Positions 55,341 to 63,352 of a stretch of 63,352 bases of DNA are shown here, piece after piece (within the stretch, counting starts at the first letter, position 1; each line of letters begins with the position of its first letter). Made by a program: the position numbers and the translations under genes. This stretch comes from Clostridiaceae bacterium (GTDB taxonomy: Bacteria; Bacillota; Clostridia; Oscillospirales; QAMX01): NCBI GenBank assembly GCA_018384365.1, contig JAHAYX010000055.1:1-63352 (forward strand). Direction: 5' to 3'. The notes below the pieces were generated by a model. It ran no database searches and was not told where the DNA came from. It saw only the letters and a program-made list of their open reading frames with translations.

Positions 55341-56891
55341 TTATTCTGCCTTCACGTGGATTTTGGAAAGATCCACAACGAAGATGGGATAAAATTCATA
55401 TCCCTCGAGATCGGAACGGATGGCCACCATATCCGCCATATCCATCAGATAGATATTGGCCGCCTGTTCCGTCAGGATCTCCTGGCAGCGCTTATAGGCA
55501 GCAATCTGCTCCTCGTCCGTTGCAGCGGAGATCGCCGCAGCGTAGGATTCGTCATACTCTTCATCCGCAAAATACGAAATATTTTTCGGATAACCGGATG
55601 TAAAGCGTTCCAGCAATGCGCGCGCCGTCATGGTGGAAGCGTCGAAATCCACGATTGTGGCTTCGTAATCGCGTCCGATATAGACCTGAGACAGCCAGGT
55701 TTCCCAATCCACCAGCGTGATCGTTGCGTTCACGCCAACGGCCTTGAGCTGTTCGGCAACCACCTGTGATGTTTCGACATACTGCGTGATGTTCGAAGCA
55801 ATGGTGAGTTCCAGATCAAAGCCATCCGGATAGCCTGCCTCCGCAAGCATCTGAATTGCCTTGTCCGGGTCATAGGCATAATAACCGGTCAGTTCCTCAC
55901 AGAAGTATTTGCCGAATGCCGGATACATACTGCTGCCGAGCGGCGTGCCTTCGCCGTCAAACACAAGATCCATAATTCCCTCCACGCTGATTGCGTGGCA
56001 CAATGCCCGGCGAACCTCCACATTGTTGAGCGGTTCAATGGAATTGTTGAGGTAGACGCCGTAAACGCTGTTCATACCGCCCTTGACAATGTCGTACTGG
56101 CCGGAAACTTCGGCTGCCTGTGCAGGCGTCAGATGGCCGCACATATCAATGGCGCCGGAGCGCAGGGAAGTTACGATGGTATCCTGCGTGATGATCTTGA
56201 AGGTGACGTCGGTCAGCTCCGGCAGCTCACCCCAGTATTCGTCAAAGCGTTTCAGTACAATGTTTTCCTGTGCACTGCGCGAGACGAACTGATAGGGGCC
56301 GGTGCCAATCGGGGAAGTGGTCTGATTCGTGTATCCCTCCGGAATAATCGCGGCAGTCAGATACGAAATGAATTCCAGATCCGGCGATTCGATCGAGATG
56401 ACCACGGTGCGCTCATCTTCGGCGTAGACGTCCGTAATAGCAGAAAACGCCGTGACCAGCGCTTCAGGCTCTTCCTCAAGCATACCGGCACAGCGTTTGA
56501 TTGAATAAATCACATCATCCGCCGTGACCTCATCTCCGTTATGGAACTTGATACCCTCACGGATTGTAAAGGTATAGCTCATTCTGTCATCGGAGACTTT
56601 GTAGCTTTCGGCTACGGCGGGAATCAGATTTCCGTCAGAGTCAGGCTTTACCAGCCCTTCAAAGACATTGAACAAGACTTCTTTAGTTCCTGCCGATACC
56701 ATTTTGTGTGGGTCAAGACTATCATCGAGGTCTTTTGCGAGGCCGACATTGATTGCCAGTCCCGCGGGTGTGTCGGAAATATCGTCTTCAGATGCTGTAC
56801 CTGCCCTGTCGCCCGAGCAACCGCTCAGTGCAACGGTTAAAACAGCAGAGATCAACATCAAAAGGGCAGTGAATCTGCGTCCTTTTTTCAT
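55341..56891 (-). CDS. peptide/nickel-type substrate-binding lipoprotein (SBP family 5)
   Basis: This 516-residue lipoprotein has a lipobox ALSGC (Cys25) and the family-5 binding fold (EGIKFHNGDEVTADDVIYSIKR; NNSIEPLNNVEVRRALCHAI). It captures peptides, or in some relatives nickel or sugars, for the two permeases downstream. It is the first gene of the importer operon. ATG 56891 follows AAGGAGG. A TATAAT lies about 35 bp upstream with no good -35. Confidence 0.94.
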   Translation of the reverse strand: MKKGRRFTALLMLISAVLTVALSGCSGDRAGTASEDDISDTPAGLAINVGLAKDLDDSLDPHKMVSAGTKEVLFNVFEGLVKPDSDGNLIPAVAESYKVSDDRMSYTFTIREGIKFHNGDEVTADDVIYSIKRCAGMLEEEPEALVTAFSAITDVYAEDERTVVISIESPDLEFISYLTAAIIPEGYTNQTTSPIGTGPYQFVSRSAQENIVLKRFDEYWGELPELTDVTFKIITQDTIVTSLRSGAIDMCGHLTPAQAAEVSGQYDIVKGGMNSVYGVYLNNSIEPLNNVEVRRALCHAISVEGIMDLVFDGEGTPLGSSMYPAFGKYFCEELTGYYAYDPDKAIQMLAEAGYPDGFDLELTIASNITQYVETSQVVAEQLKAVGVNATITLVDWETWLSQVYIGRDYEATIVDFDASTMTARALLERFTSGYPKNISYFADEEYDESYAAAISAATDEEQIAAYKRCQEILTEQAANIYLMDMADMVAIRSDLEGYEFYPIFVVDLSKIHVKAE

Positions 56892-57057
56892 GTTATCCTC
56901 CTTGTGAGTTCAATATCTCCTCACTATTATATTGTCAAGCCTATTGTAAAGTATCCTGCTGGAATTTACAATGTGGAAATTGATGATTTTTGCACTTTTC
57001 TGCCCGGTATATTCAGCACCCCTTTCAAAAAACAAGTGCAAATATAAAGCAGCATGC

Positions 57058-57097
57058 AAAAAACCGGAGAAACAGGGCGCTGCCCTTTTCTCCGGTT
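57058..57097 (-). terminator. terminator of the recR/DUF4097 operon
   Basis: AACCGGAGAAA with TTTCTCCGGTT, plus inner GGGC/GCCC, forms a long stem. Six T residues follow on the minus strand. Confidence 0.9.
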
Positions 57098-57120
57098 CCA
57101 TTCCCATATGTACAGGTTCT

Positions 57121-57918
57121 TTACTGTTTTCCGATATGCACAGAGCCGCTGGTGATGTCCACCTCGATCACACAGGAGCCGTCGCCATAAAGCAGCGCGC
57201 CGCTGCGTTCGCTGGCAGAGCCTGAAGTGGAAAAGGAGGAGGAAATACTGCCGCTTGTACGTTCATAATAGAGCGCAAATCCCGAAGAATCAGCCGGAAT
57301 GAGCACATCGATATCGCCGCTTGTTGCCTCGCACTCTATCCGGGAGGGGAGGATGGCGGTCGCAATTTCAAAATTACCGCTGGTGATGTCAACACTGATG
57401 TCGTCAAACGAACCGGAAATATCCGCAGAACCGGAGGTTGCAACAAGCTCCAGGCAATCCGCTGAAATATGCTCCGCATCCACTCTGCCGGAGGTCAGTG
57501 AAATCTCCAGCTCCCGGAGCCGGAGGTCGGAAATGGCAGTGTCGCCGGACGTCATCTCAACCGAAAGCTCCCGAACTGCGTCGCGCGGGATATAAACATC
57601 CATATCACAGGAGAAATAGCCGCCGAAGTTGACCGTGAACCCATCCATGTCGATCGTGGTTTTCTGACCGTTTTGCCGGACGCGCACGGTCGGATCACCG
57701 ATCACCAGACCGCCGGTTTTTACCGTGTAATCAACATAAGGTTCTCCGTCGGTTGGATAGATGTTCAGTTCACCGCTCGTCAATTCCACTTCCAGGCTGT
57801 AAAGCGAGTCCCGGGAGAGAAAAACGGTGTCGCCGATGGTGTTGCCCGGCCCGGCCGTACAGGCGGTCAGGGAAAAGAGCAGCAGGCAGGCCAGAATCAA
57901 GGTAACAGCTTTTTTCAT
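57121..57918 (-). CDS. DUF4097-like beta-helix lipoprotein
   Basis: This 265-residue lipoprotein has lipobox LTAC (Cys20) and about eight repeated TSG-containing strands (ELTSGELNI, EMTSGDTAI, SLTSGRVDA, ATSGSADI, DITSGNFEI), typical of the DUF4097 adhesin-like beta-solenoid. It sits on the outer face of the membrane; function unknown. ATG 57918 follows GAGAGG. It is just downstream of recR on the same strand and shares its terminator. Confidence 0.87.
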   Translation of the reverse strand: MKKAVTLILACLLLFSLTACTAGPGNTIGDTVFLSRDSLYSLEVELTSGELNIYPTDGEPYVDYTVKTGGLVIGDPTVRVRQNGQKTTIDMDGFTVNFGGYFSCDMDVYIPRDAVRELSVEMTSGDTAISDLRLRELEISLTSGRVDAEHISADCLELVATSGSADISGSFDDISVDITSGNFEIATAILPSRIECEATSGDIDVLIPADSSGFALYYERTSGSISSSFSTSGSASERSGALLYGDGSCVIEVDITSGSVHIGKQ

Positions 57919-57929
57919 AGGGCCTCTCA

Positions 57930-58529
57930 TTAAAACTCACGCCGGCCATCCAGGGCGCGCAGCAGCGTGATTTCGTCGGCATATTCCAGATGCCCGCCAA
58001 CCGGCACACCGTATGCCAGGCGCGTAATCTTCACATCAAACGGACGCAGCAGGCGGGAGACATACATTGCCGTCGCCTCGCCTTCCGTATTGGGATCAGT
58101 CGCCATGATGACTTCGCTGATACCGCCCGCTGCAACGCGGGCAACCAGTTCCTTAATCCGTAAATCGTCGGGGCCGATATGGTTCATCGGGGAAATCACG
58201 CCGTGAAGGACATGATACCGTCCGTGATATTCATGCGTGCGCTCCAGCGCCGCAACATCGCGCGGGTCCGAAACGACACAAATCGTCGCCGTATCACGCT
58301 CCGGGCTGTCGCAGATCGGACATACCATGGAATCCGAAAGGTTGAAGCAAACAGAGCACTGCCGCACCGCACTTTTAGCGTCCAGAATGGCGTCGGCAAA
58401 TGCGCGGGCAGCCTCGTCCGGGAGTTCCAATACATAAAAAGCCAGACGCTGTGCGGTTTTATGACCGATTCCCGGCAGGCTTTCAAACTGTTCGATCAAA
58501 CGCTCCAAAGAAGCGGAAAAAGCACGCAT
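57930..58529 (-). CDS. recR: recombination mediator protein RecR
   Basis: This 199-residue protein has the helix-hairpin-helix start FESLPGIGHKTAQRLAFYVL, the Cys4 zinc finger (CSVCFNLSDSMVCPICDS) and a Toprim domain (ICVVSDPRDVAALE; VIMATDPNTEGEATAMYV). It helps load RecA at gapped DNA. Its start overlaps the end of ybaB by one base. The dnaX-ybaB-recR order is widely conserved; here an RfbC-like gene has been added between dnaX and ybaB. Confidence 0.97.
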   Translation of the reverse strand: MRAFSASLERLIEQFESLPGIGHKTAQRLAFYVLELPDEAARAFADAILDAKSAVRQCSVCFNLSDSMVCPICDSPERDTATICVVSDPRDVAALERTHEYHGRYHVLHGVISPMNHIGPDDLRIKELVARVAAGGISEVIMATDPNTEGEATAMYVSRLLRPFDVKITRLAYGVPVGGHLEYADEITLLRALDGRREF

Positions 58530-58870
58530 CAGAGAAGCTCACCCATATTCATGCCGCCGGAAACGCGGCTCATGGTTTTTTCCGCATCCTCGCGCGCGGC
58601 ACGAATGGCGCCGTTCACGGTCAGCAGAATCAGGTCGGCAAGCATATCAGCATCCTCAGGGTCGATCACATCCGGTGAAATCGTCAGCTTGACGCATTCG
58701 AACTTGCCGTTGACCACTGCGCAGACCTCACCGCCGCCGGAAGTGAATTCGTATTCCTTTTCATCCAGTTCCCGACGTGCATTTTCCATGTCAGACTGCA
58801 TTTTCTGTGCCTGACGAAGCATTGCATTCATGTTCATGCCGCCCATGGACGGAATTCTGTTCTTTGCCAT
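58529..58870 (-). CDS. YbaB/EbfC nucleoid-associated protein
   Basis: This 113-residue DNA-binding protein contains the core helix MNAMLRQAQKMQSDMENARREL and the strands TSGGGEVCAVVNGKFECVKLTI. ATG 58870 follows GAGGTG. It forms a tweezer-like dimer on DNA in relatives. It is translated with recR. Confidence 0.93.
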   Translation of the reverse strand: MAKNRIPSMGGMNMNAMLRQAQKMQSDMENARRELDEKEYEFTSGGGEVCAVVNGKFECVKLTISPDVIDPEDADMLADLILLTVNGAIRAAREDAEKTMSRVSGGMNMGELL

Positions 58871-58896
58871 ACTATACACCTCAAAAATTATTATTC

Positions 58897-59440
58897 TTAT
58901 AAATTGATATCGCTGTCATCCAAAAGCGGCACACAGCGATCATGCGGGGCAAGAATTGGATGAGTAACCGGGTAGGGGATACCGATCGTAGGATCGTTAT
59001 ATGCAATTCGCCGCAGATAGCGATTGTCAAACGGAACGTCAAATCGCATCACATTACGCGTATCCGGGACGAGAGAGAAAGGCGTGGCCGAAACCTTTTG
59101 GAATATAGAGCTGTTTGCGATTTTCCTCGCTGATTTCAACGCCGATCCATTTCCGATAATTCGGCGAATTGCGTCGCAGATCCACCGCATAATCGATCCC
59201 ACGGCCGGAAATGCAGTAAATCAGCTTTGCCTGCGCGGCGGGTGCATTTTGAAAATGAATTCCGTAAAGCGTTCCGGCTTCGGCGGAGTAATAAATCCGT
59301 TCCTCGCAGTAATCAAAATCGATACCGTTTTCCAAAAGCACACTGCGAATAAAGATCGGGTGAGAATAGCCGCGATTATCGCGTTTCAGATCGTAAGAAA
59401 TCACCTTCACTTCAGGAAGCTGCGTCTTGTCAATTCTCAT
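58897..59440 (-). pseudogene. dTDP-4-dehydrorhamnose 3,5-epimerase-like protein, frameshifted
   Basis: The first frame (59440 to 59054) encodes the cupin barrel start (RDNRGYSHPIF; TLYGIHFQN; YCISGRGIDYAVDLR; YIPKGFGHAFLS) and then stops. The other frame gives the missing end (LVPDTRNVMRFDVPF ... DRCVPLLDDSDINL). The shift falls in the dinucleotide tract (GA)4 at 59071-59078. One more GA would restore FLSLVPDT and a protein of about 181 residues, the normal length. It may be decayed, phase-variable or a read error. Confidence 0.85.
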
Positions 59441-59453
59441 CCTCCACCCCTAC

Positions 59454-61157
59454 TCAGTTCATCTCAATGGAAACGCCGGCAGCGCGGCCGTCTTTCATGA
59501 TCGGGTCAAAACCGTCAAATGCCGAAGCGTTTTTCCGTTCACGTTCCGCAGAGGAAACCCGCACGGTGCAGTTTTCGCCCAAAATGCGGGAAGTGGCTCC
59601 GGCAATGGTGTTTCGGATCTCTGCTTTGTCCAGCAGCATTACGGAAATCTCGCCCTCCACGACAAGTGTCAGCGTCTGATTCTCATAATACATCTTGGAA
59701 AGTGTCAGATGCGTATAGGCAGAACGGGAAAGTACGCCGCTGAGCGATTTTAAGAGTGCGACCTTACTCTCGGAAGGAATCTCCCGGCGCGCCTCTGCGT
59801 TTCCGGGCTTCGGCGCCGGTCTGGCAGCACGCTTTTGCGGTGAAGCAGGCGCCGCATCCGGATCAGGCGGTGCATCCCGGTCACCCGGAGGCGGTGGTGC
59901 ATCGTCGTCAAGCGGGAAGGGACAATCCTCTCCGTCGGCAGCAGGAGCCTGCTGCGCAGGCGCTTTATGTTTTTCGGATGGAGCGGCAGCTACTGTAAAC
60001 GTGCCGGAGGCAATCTTCGTTTCCAGTGCAGCCAGACGTCCTGCAAGCTGCGTCATATCACCGGACGAAGCCTCCGGCGAGCAAAGCCCGATCAGACAAA
60101 GCTCCGCTTCCAGACGCCCGCCGGAAGAACGCTGCATGGCGTCCACGGTCTTTTGCAGCTGGGAAGTAATATGCATCACGTGCGGGGTGGAAAAACGTTT
60201 TGCGTCCTGCAAAAGTCCTGCATGGTCAAAGCCGGGGGAGGAAAGACCGGGTGCTGCATCCGGCGCTGTCTGATACAGCAGAACATCCCGGAAATAAGCA
60301 GCAAGCCGTTCCAGCGAGGAACGAATATCGCGGCCATCCATATAAATCCGATCGAGCGCCAAAAGTGCGGCAGATGCGTTTTGTTCTGCGATGGCGCCGA
60401 CAATTGCGGAAAGGCTTTCGTTTGTGGAGATCCCCATTGCTTCAATCACGGCAGCCTCGGTCAGTTCTTCGCCGCCGTTTCCGATCATACAGCGTTCCAG
60501 CAGGGAGAGAGAATCACGGGCGGAACCATCTGCAAGCTTTGCAAGCAGATCCAGCGCCTTTGGCGCAATCCGGAATCCCTCCTTTTCCGCGATGGCGGAA
60601 AGATTGGCAGCAATTTCGCGCGGCTCAATGCGTTTGAAATCAAAGCGCTGACAGCGCGACAGGATTGTCGCAGCCACACGGTGCAGCTCCGTCGTAGCCA
60701 GAATGAACATCACATACTCCGGCGGTTCCTCCAGCGTTTTCAGCAAAGCATTAAAGGCGCCTGCGGAAAGCATATGCACCTCGTCGATAATATAAACGCG
60801 GCGCTTTGCATTGGCGGGCGGATAGGTGGTTTCTTCTAAAATGGCGCGCATATTGTCCACACCGGTATTGGACGCGGCATCCAGCTCTAAAACGTCCAGA
60901 ATCGATCCATCCATGATGCCGCGGCAGGTGGGACATTCGTTGCATGGATTTCCGTTTACCGGATGCTCGCAGTTTACGGCGCGCGCCAGGAGCTTCGCGC
61001 AGGTGGTTTTGCCCGTACCGCGCGTTCCGGTAAAGAGATAGGCATGGGAAACCCGGCCGGACTGCACCTGATTTTGCAGGGTGACGGTGATATGACGCTG
61101 GCCATAGACATCATCAAACGTCTGCGGCCGGTATTTTCGATAATACGCCTGATACAC
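59454..61157 (-). CDS. dnaX: DNA polymerase III subunits gamma/tau
   Basis: This 567-residue clamp-loader ATPase has YRKYRPQTFDDVYGQ, Walker A GTRGTGKTT, a zinc finger (CEHP...CNECPTC), DEVHML and the sensor AATILSRCQRF. A proline- and acidic-rich linker (about 410-465) and a tau-like C-terminal domain follow. The GTG at 61157 lies 6 nt after TGGAGGG. SRP RNA lies directly upstream, as in many Firmicutes. The ribosomal-frameshift site known from E. coli dnaX was not looked for in detail. Confidence 0.96.
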   Translation of the reverse strand: MYQAYYRKYRPQTFDDVYGQRHITVTLQNQVQSGRVSHAYLFTGTRGTGKTTCAKLLARAVNCEHPVNGNPCNECPTCRGIMDGSILDVLELDAASNTGVDNMRAILEETTYPPANAKRRVYIIDEVHMLSAGAFNALLKTLEEPPEYVMFILATTELHRVAATILSRCQRFDFKRIEPREIAANLSAIAEKEGFRIAPKALDLLAKLADGSARDSLSLLERCMIGNGGEELTEAAVIEAMGISTNESLSAIVGAIAEQNASAALLALDRIYMDGRDIRSSLERLAAYFRDVLLYQTAPDAAPGLSSPGFDHAGLLQDAKRFSTPHVMHITSQLQKTVDAMQRSSGGRLEAELCLIGLCSPEASSGDMTQLAGRLAALETKIASGTFTVAAAPSEKHKAPAQQAPAADGEDCPFPLDDDAPPPPGDRDAPPDPDAAPASPQKRAARPAPKPGNAEARREIPSESKVALLKSLSGVLSRSAYTHLTLSKMYYENQTLTLVVEGEISVMLLDKAEIRNTIAGATSRILGENCTVRVSSAERERKNASAFDGFDPIMKDGRAAGVSIEMN

Positions 61158-61214
61158 GAGATACCCTCCAGGAAAAATAAGATCCGGTCCATGGCGAGAC
61201 CGCACAGCGAACCT

Positions 61215-61495
61215 CGAATTTAGAATATGACCGCCTCTCGTCCAAAAGACTCAGAGCCGGAACCCCCGCGGCACACGGAACAAAACTGCTTAATGCTGCT
61301 CGGTTCCCCGCCTGACATGGTTCACAGCCGTCCGTTGCGCGGGACCGGCTCCTCAACATCGTCTGAACGTGGCTGACATCACATTATAAACCCTCAGAAA
61401 CACATTCACCCCTGCTGTAGCGGATTGCAGGTACAGGGCACCGCTATCTCCCCGGTTAGTGCGGCCTCGCCACAGGCCGGATTGGTACTTGTGGG
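61215..61495 (-). ncRNA. ffs: signal recognition particle RNA (large, with Alu domain)
   Basis: On the minus strand the Alu-domain core GGGGAGATAGCGGTGCCCTG (near 61440-61460) and CAATCCGCTACAGCAGGGG are followed by the S-domain tip GAACCATGTCAGG, a GGAA tetraloop closed by CGG/CCG (61301-61310) and AGCAGCATTAAG. These are the signatures of the Gram-positive 270-nt type. Ends are approximate. It lies just upstream of dnaX, its usual place in Firmicutes. Confidence 0.92.
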
Positions 61496-61537
61496 ATTGA
61501 AAGAAGAGAATTCCAGCACTTTTTCGGTGTAAACATC

Positions 61538-61597
61538 AAAAAAGCGCAGAAATCTCCACTGCGCTTCTATTATACAACAACGCTTCAAATTTATCAA
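61538..61597 (-). promoter_or_regulatory. promoter followed at once by a T-tailed hairpin, upstream of SRP RNA
   Basis: On the minus strand TTGATA (61592-61597) and TATAAT (61569-61574) are 17 bp apart. AGCGCAG/CTGCGCT (61544-61566) with T6 follows immediately. The hairpin begins where transcription should start, so it may be a leader structure, an attenuator or an unrelated terminator. Confidence 0.6.
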
Positions 61598-61663
61598 GTA
61601 TTTTTGTTGCATTTTATTGCGAGGTGTGTTAATATAAACTTAACAATAGGTGGGGTGATCAAA

Positions 61664-62176
61664 ATGGGTAACCGCAGAATATCGTTGCTGAAGCGGATTT
61701 ACAGACTTCTGGATAACGTCACACCGATTGATGGGGATTGTGGAAATTTATGCGGCGCGCGCTGCTGTAAGGGTGGAGATCACGATGGGATGTGGCTTCT
61801 GCCGGATGAAGACCTCCTTTTAAAGGACGCAGATTTTCTGACGATCCACGAAACCCTGGAGGGAAAATACGCCATCTGCAACGGACATTGCGACCGAAAG
61901 CTTCGTCCGATTGCCTGCAGGATATTTCCATATTTTCCGATGCTTTTTCGCACAAGAAACGGCTCTCACAGCGTCAAGCCCATGCCCGATTTACGCGCAC
62001 TTGCAGCGTGTGCGCTGTTTGACACCAACGCCCCGCAAATCAATCCGGAATTCAAGCAGGCTGTCCACCGTGCCGGTATGCTGATGATGCAGGATCGTTG
62101 TCTCCGCGGCTGGCTCGGCCGCACCGGTGATTATATCTTTGACATTGGCCAGATGCGCCAGATGCTGGAGGCGTAA
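61664..62176 (+). CDS. YkgJ-type Cys-cluster protein
   Basis: This 170-residue protein carries the pattern CGNLCGARCCKGG and later CNGHCDRKLRPIACRIFPYFP, which is the CxxCxxCC-type metal cluster of the YkgJ/FliB family (zinc or iron-sulfur binding). ATG 61664 follows AGGTGGGGTGA. It is a single gene, divergent from SRP RNA and dnaX. Its role is unknown. Confidence 0.85.
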   Translation: MGNRRISLLKRIYRLLDNVTPIDGDCGNLCGARCCKGGDHDGMWLLPDEDLLLKDADFLTIHETLEGKYAICNGHCDRKLRPIACRIFPYFPMLFRTRNGSHSVKPMPDLRALAACALFDTNAPQINPEFKQAVHRAGMLMMQDRCLRGWLGRTGDYIFDIGQMRQMLEA

Positions 62177-62248
62177 AAAAGTCCTTCGGCCCCGAAAATG
62201 ATAATAATGGTCCCGCCGGCAGAGGGCCGGTATCCGCAAGCAAGAGTG

Positions 62249-62288
62249 TCCCCCGTATGGTTTTGCCCATACGAGGGATTTTTTACGA
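62249..62288 (+). terminator. terminator of the Cys-cluster gene
   Basis: CCCCCGTATGG pairs with CCATACGAGGG with one mismatch and is followed by ATTTTTTAC. Confidence 0.8.
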
Positions 62289-62312
62289 TCGGAACGCATT
62301 CTTCCGCGTTCA

Positions 62313-63238
62313 TCAGTGCGTGTTTTTTCTGCGCAGATCGGCCGCAATTCCTGCAAACAGAAAGAGAAATGCACAGAGGAACAACGCCAGATAGATGATG
62401 GCATTGACATTTGCATTGATCATGCTCTCACTCCAGCCGCGGAAATCAAAACGCAGAGGAAGCAGGACATCAAACGCTTTTCCATCCAGAATCGTGCTCA
62501 GAAGGACGTTCAGGAAATAAAAGAAAAGTGCGGAAAGCCCAAAGCAGGCGGCGGTTTTGAAGAAGGAATTCATTTTCGTATAGCGCAGGAGCAGCAGCAT
62601 TCCCCAAGGCAGAATCATGCAGAAACCTGCGATCGGACATGCAATCGTGAGAAACCAACCACCGTGCAGACAGGCGTCGCAGACAAACAGCAGTAAAAAC
62701 AGCAGCGCCGTGTCAACAGCCATACAGAACAGCGCTTTATGACGCTCCAAAAATGCCGGAAGCCAGATTTGAGACAGGACATACGGCAGGAAAATCACGC
62801 ACATGCCAAAGAGGGTGGGAACTGCCGCCAGGAAGAACCAGGCGCCCCCTGTATAAAGGCAGCAGGTCATGAGCAAAAGCAACAGTGTGCCCGTGAATGC
62901 ACACAGGGTTTTCAGACCGCGCTTCTTTCGCGTCAATACCGGCAGCAGTGTGAGCGAAGCCGCTGTCAGTTCGGACGTCAATACAACAAAAAACCAGGAA
63001 AGCGTGTGAGATACGGCAAGATTACAGATAAAGCAGACGAGAAGGGCCGTGCCGTATAACAGATATTGTATCAGCTTCACGCGGTTAATCAGCGCAAGAT
63101 ATCGCTCGGCCAGCTTTTCCATGCTGCGGGATTCCACATCCTCGCTGGCTGTCAATAATTCATGCTCGCTGACCTGCAGAATCTCGCAAATACTGCTGAG
63201 CAGCGTGATATCCGGATAGGATAACCCCGTTTCCCTTA
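62313..63238 (-). pseudogene. XRE-family membrane regulator, 5' end cut off
   Basis: The frame is open from about 63238 and reads GLSYPDITLLSSICEILQVSEHELL, the end of an XRE helix-turn-helix, followed by a 250-residue polytopic membrane domain with about seven helices. The first 40 or so residues of the DNA-binding domain are missing. The match to the expected WETGLSYP stops at 63235, where sequence leading to a recombinase tail begins. The ATG at 63155 lies after the HTH and is not the original start. The gene was probably split by insertion of a mobile element. Confidence 0.75.
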
Positions 63239-63270
63239 GTTAAAGATATTGTTGGGTATCTCAAGATGTG

Positions 63271-63352
63271 TCATTCGATTTTGCCGATAAAGCGGTAGAA
63301 GATTTCCACTTCCTGTTCCCGGCTTCCGTCCTCACTTTTGACCGCTTCATGG
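63271..63352 (-). CDS. C-terminal end of a serine-recombinase-like protein (cut by window)
   Basis: The last 26 codons of a minus-strand gene read HEAVKSEDGSREQEVEIFYRF and a short GKIE-type tail before TGA at 63271-63273. This ending is typical of large serine recombinases with a DUF4368-type C terminus found on conjugative and mobilisable elements. The rest lies outside the window. Its place 36 bp from the break in the XRE gene supports a role as the element's integrase. Confidence 0.55.
   Translation of the reverse strand, partial: HEAVKSEDGSREQEVEIFYRFIGKIE

Overview
The window looks like a chromosomal segment from a Gram-positive gut-type Clostridia, most likely an Oscillospiraceae/Ruminococcaceae relative. 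The evidence is the order SRP RNA - dnaX - ybaB/EbfC - recR, strong GGAGG ribosome sites, an S-layer-homology surface protein, a SpoVB-type flippase, and catabolic genes for plant or host sugars. All calls come from reading the sequence. No database was searched.

Layout. 1-691: the trailer end of a type I-C-like CRISPR array; leader and cas genes lie outside on the left. 961-4349: an AraC/GyrI regulator and a frameshifted solute-binding lipoprotein fused to a 5'-nucleotidase-C-like domain. 5092-9899: a polytopic membrane protein and a GT2 glycosyltransferase, which appear to start at ATC and ATA, then a secreted protein with three near-identical 225-bp repeats and SLH domains. 10294-20765: one long operon (Hpt protein, REC-EAL-GGDEF hub, hybrid kinase, solute-binding lipoprotein, second hybrid kinase), which reads as a ligand-sensing phosphorelay that ends in cyclic-di-GMP. 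20865-24848 (minus): flavoprotein, small Cys-rich protein, orphan YesN-like regulator, MATE exporter, NUDIX. 25113-33219: PutP-like symporter, a BceRS-BceAB-like peptide-antibiotic module with a NUDIX gene inside it, and a YARHG protein. 33275-40046 (minus): uxaC-uxaB-uxaA hexuronate operon, then a cupin regulator with an acyl-CoA synthetase. 40323-50363: araD, tRNA-Ala(CGC), a PTPS-like enzyme with a zinc ribbon, a Fur-family regulator, small redox and membrane genes, a SpoVB-like flippase, HAD, a ferredoxin-type aldo/keto reductase and PepD. 50462-56891 (minus): gnd and a four-gene oligopeptide ABC importer. 57121-61495 (minus): DUF4097-like lipoprotein, recR, ybaB, a frameshifted RfbC-like epimerase, dnaX and SRP RNA. 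61664-63352: a Cys-cluster protein, then an XRE-membrane gene cut at about 63235 by what looks like the end of a mobile element carrying a serine recombinase (C-terminal tail only).

The most distinctive features are: the 10-kb Hpt/hybrid-kinase/binding-protein/EAL-GGDEF operon, whose first kinase has lost its N-terminal membrane anchor; three genes whose ribosome sites point to non-AUG/GUG/UUG start codons; two short-tract frameshifts (A4 and (GA)4) in envelope genes; a sequence element shared by the two halves of the Bce-like system; and the recombinase junction at the right edge.
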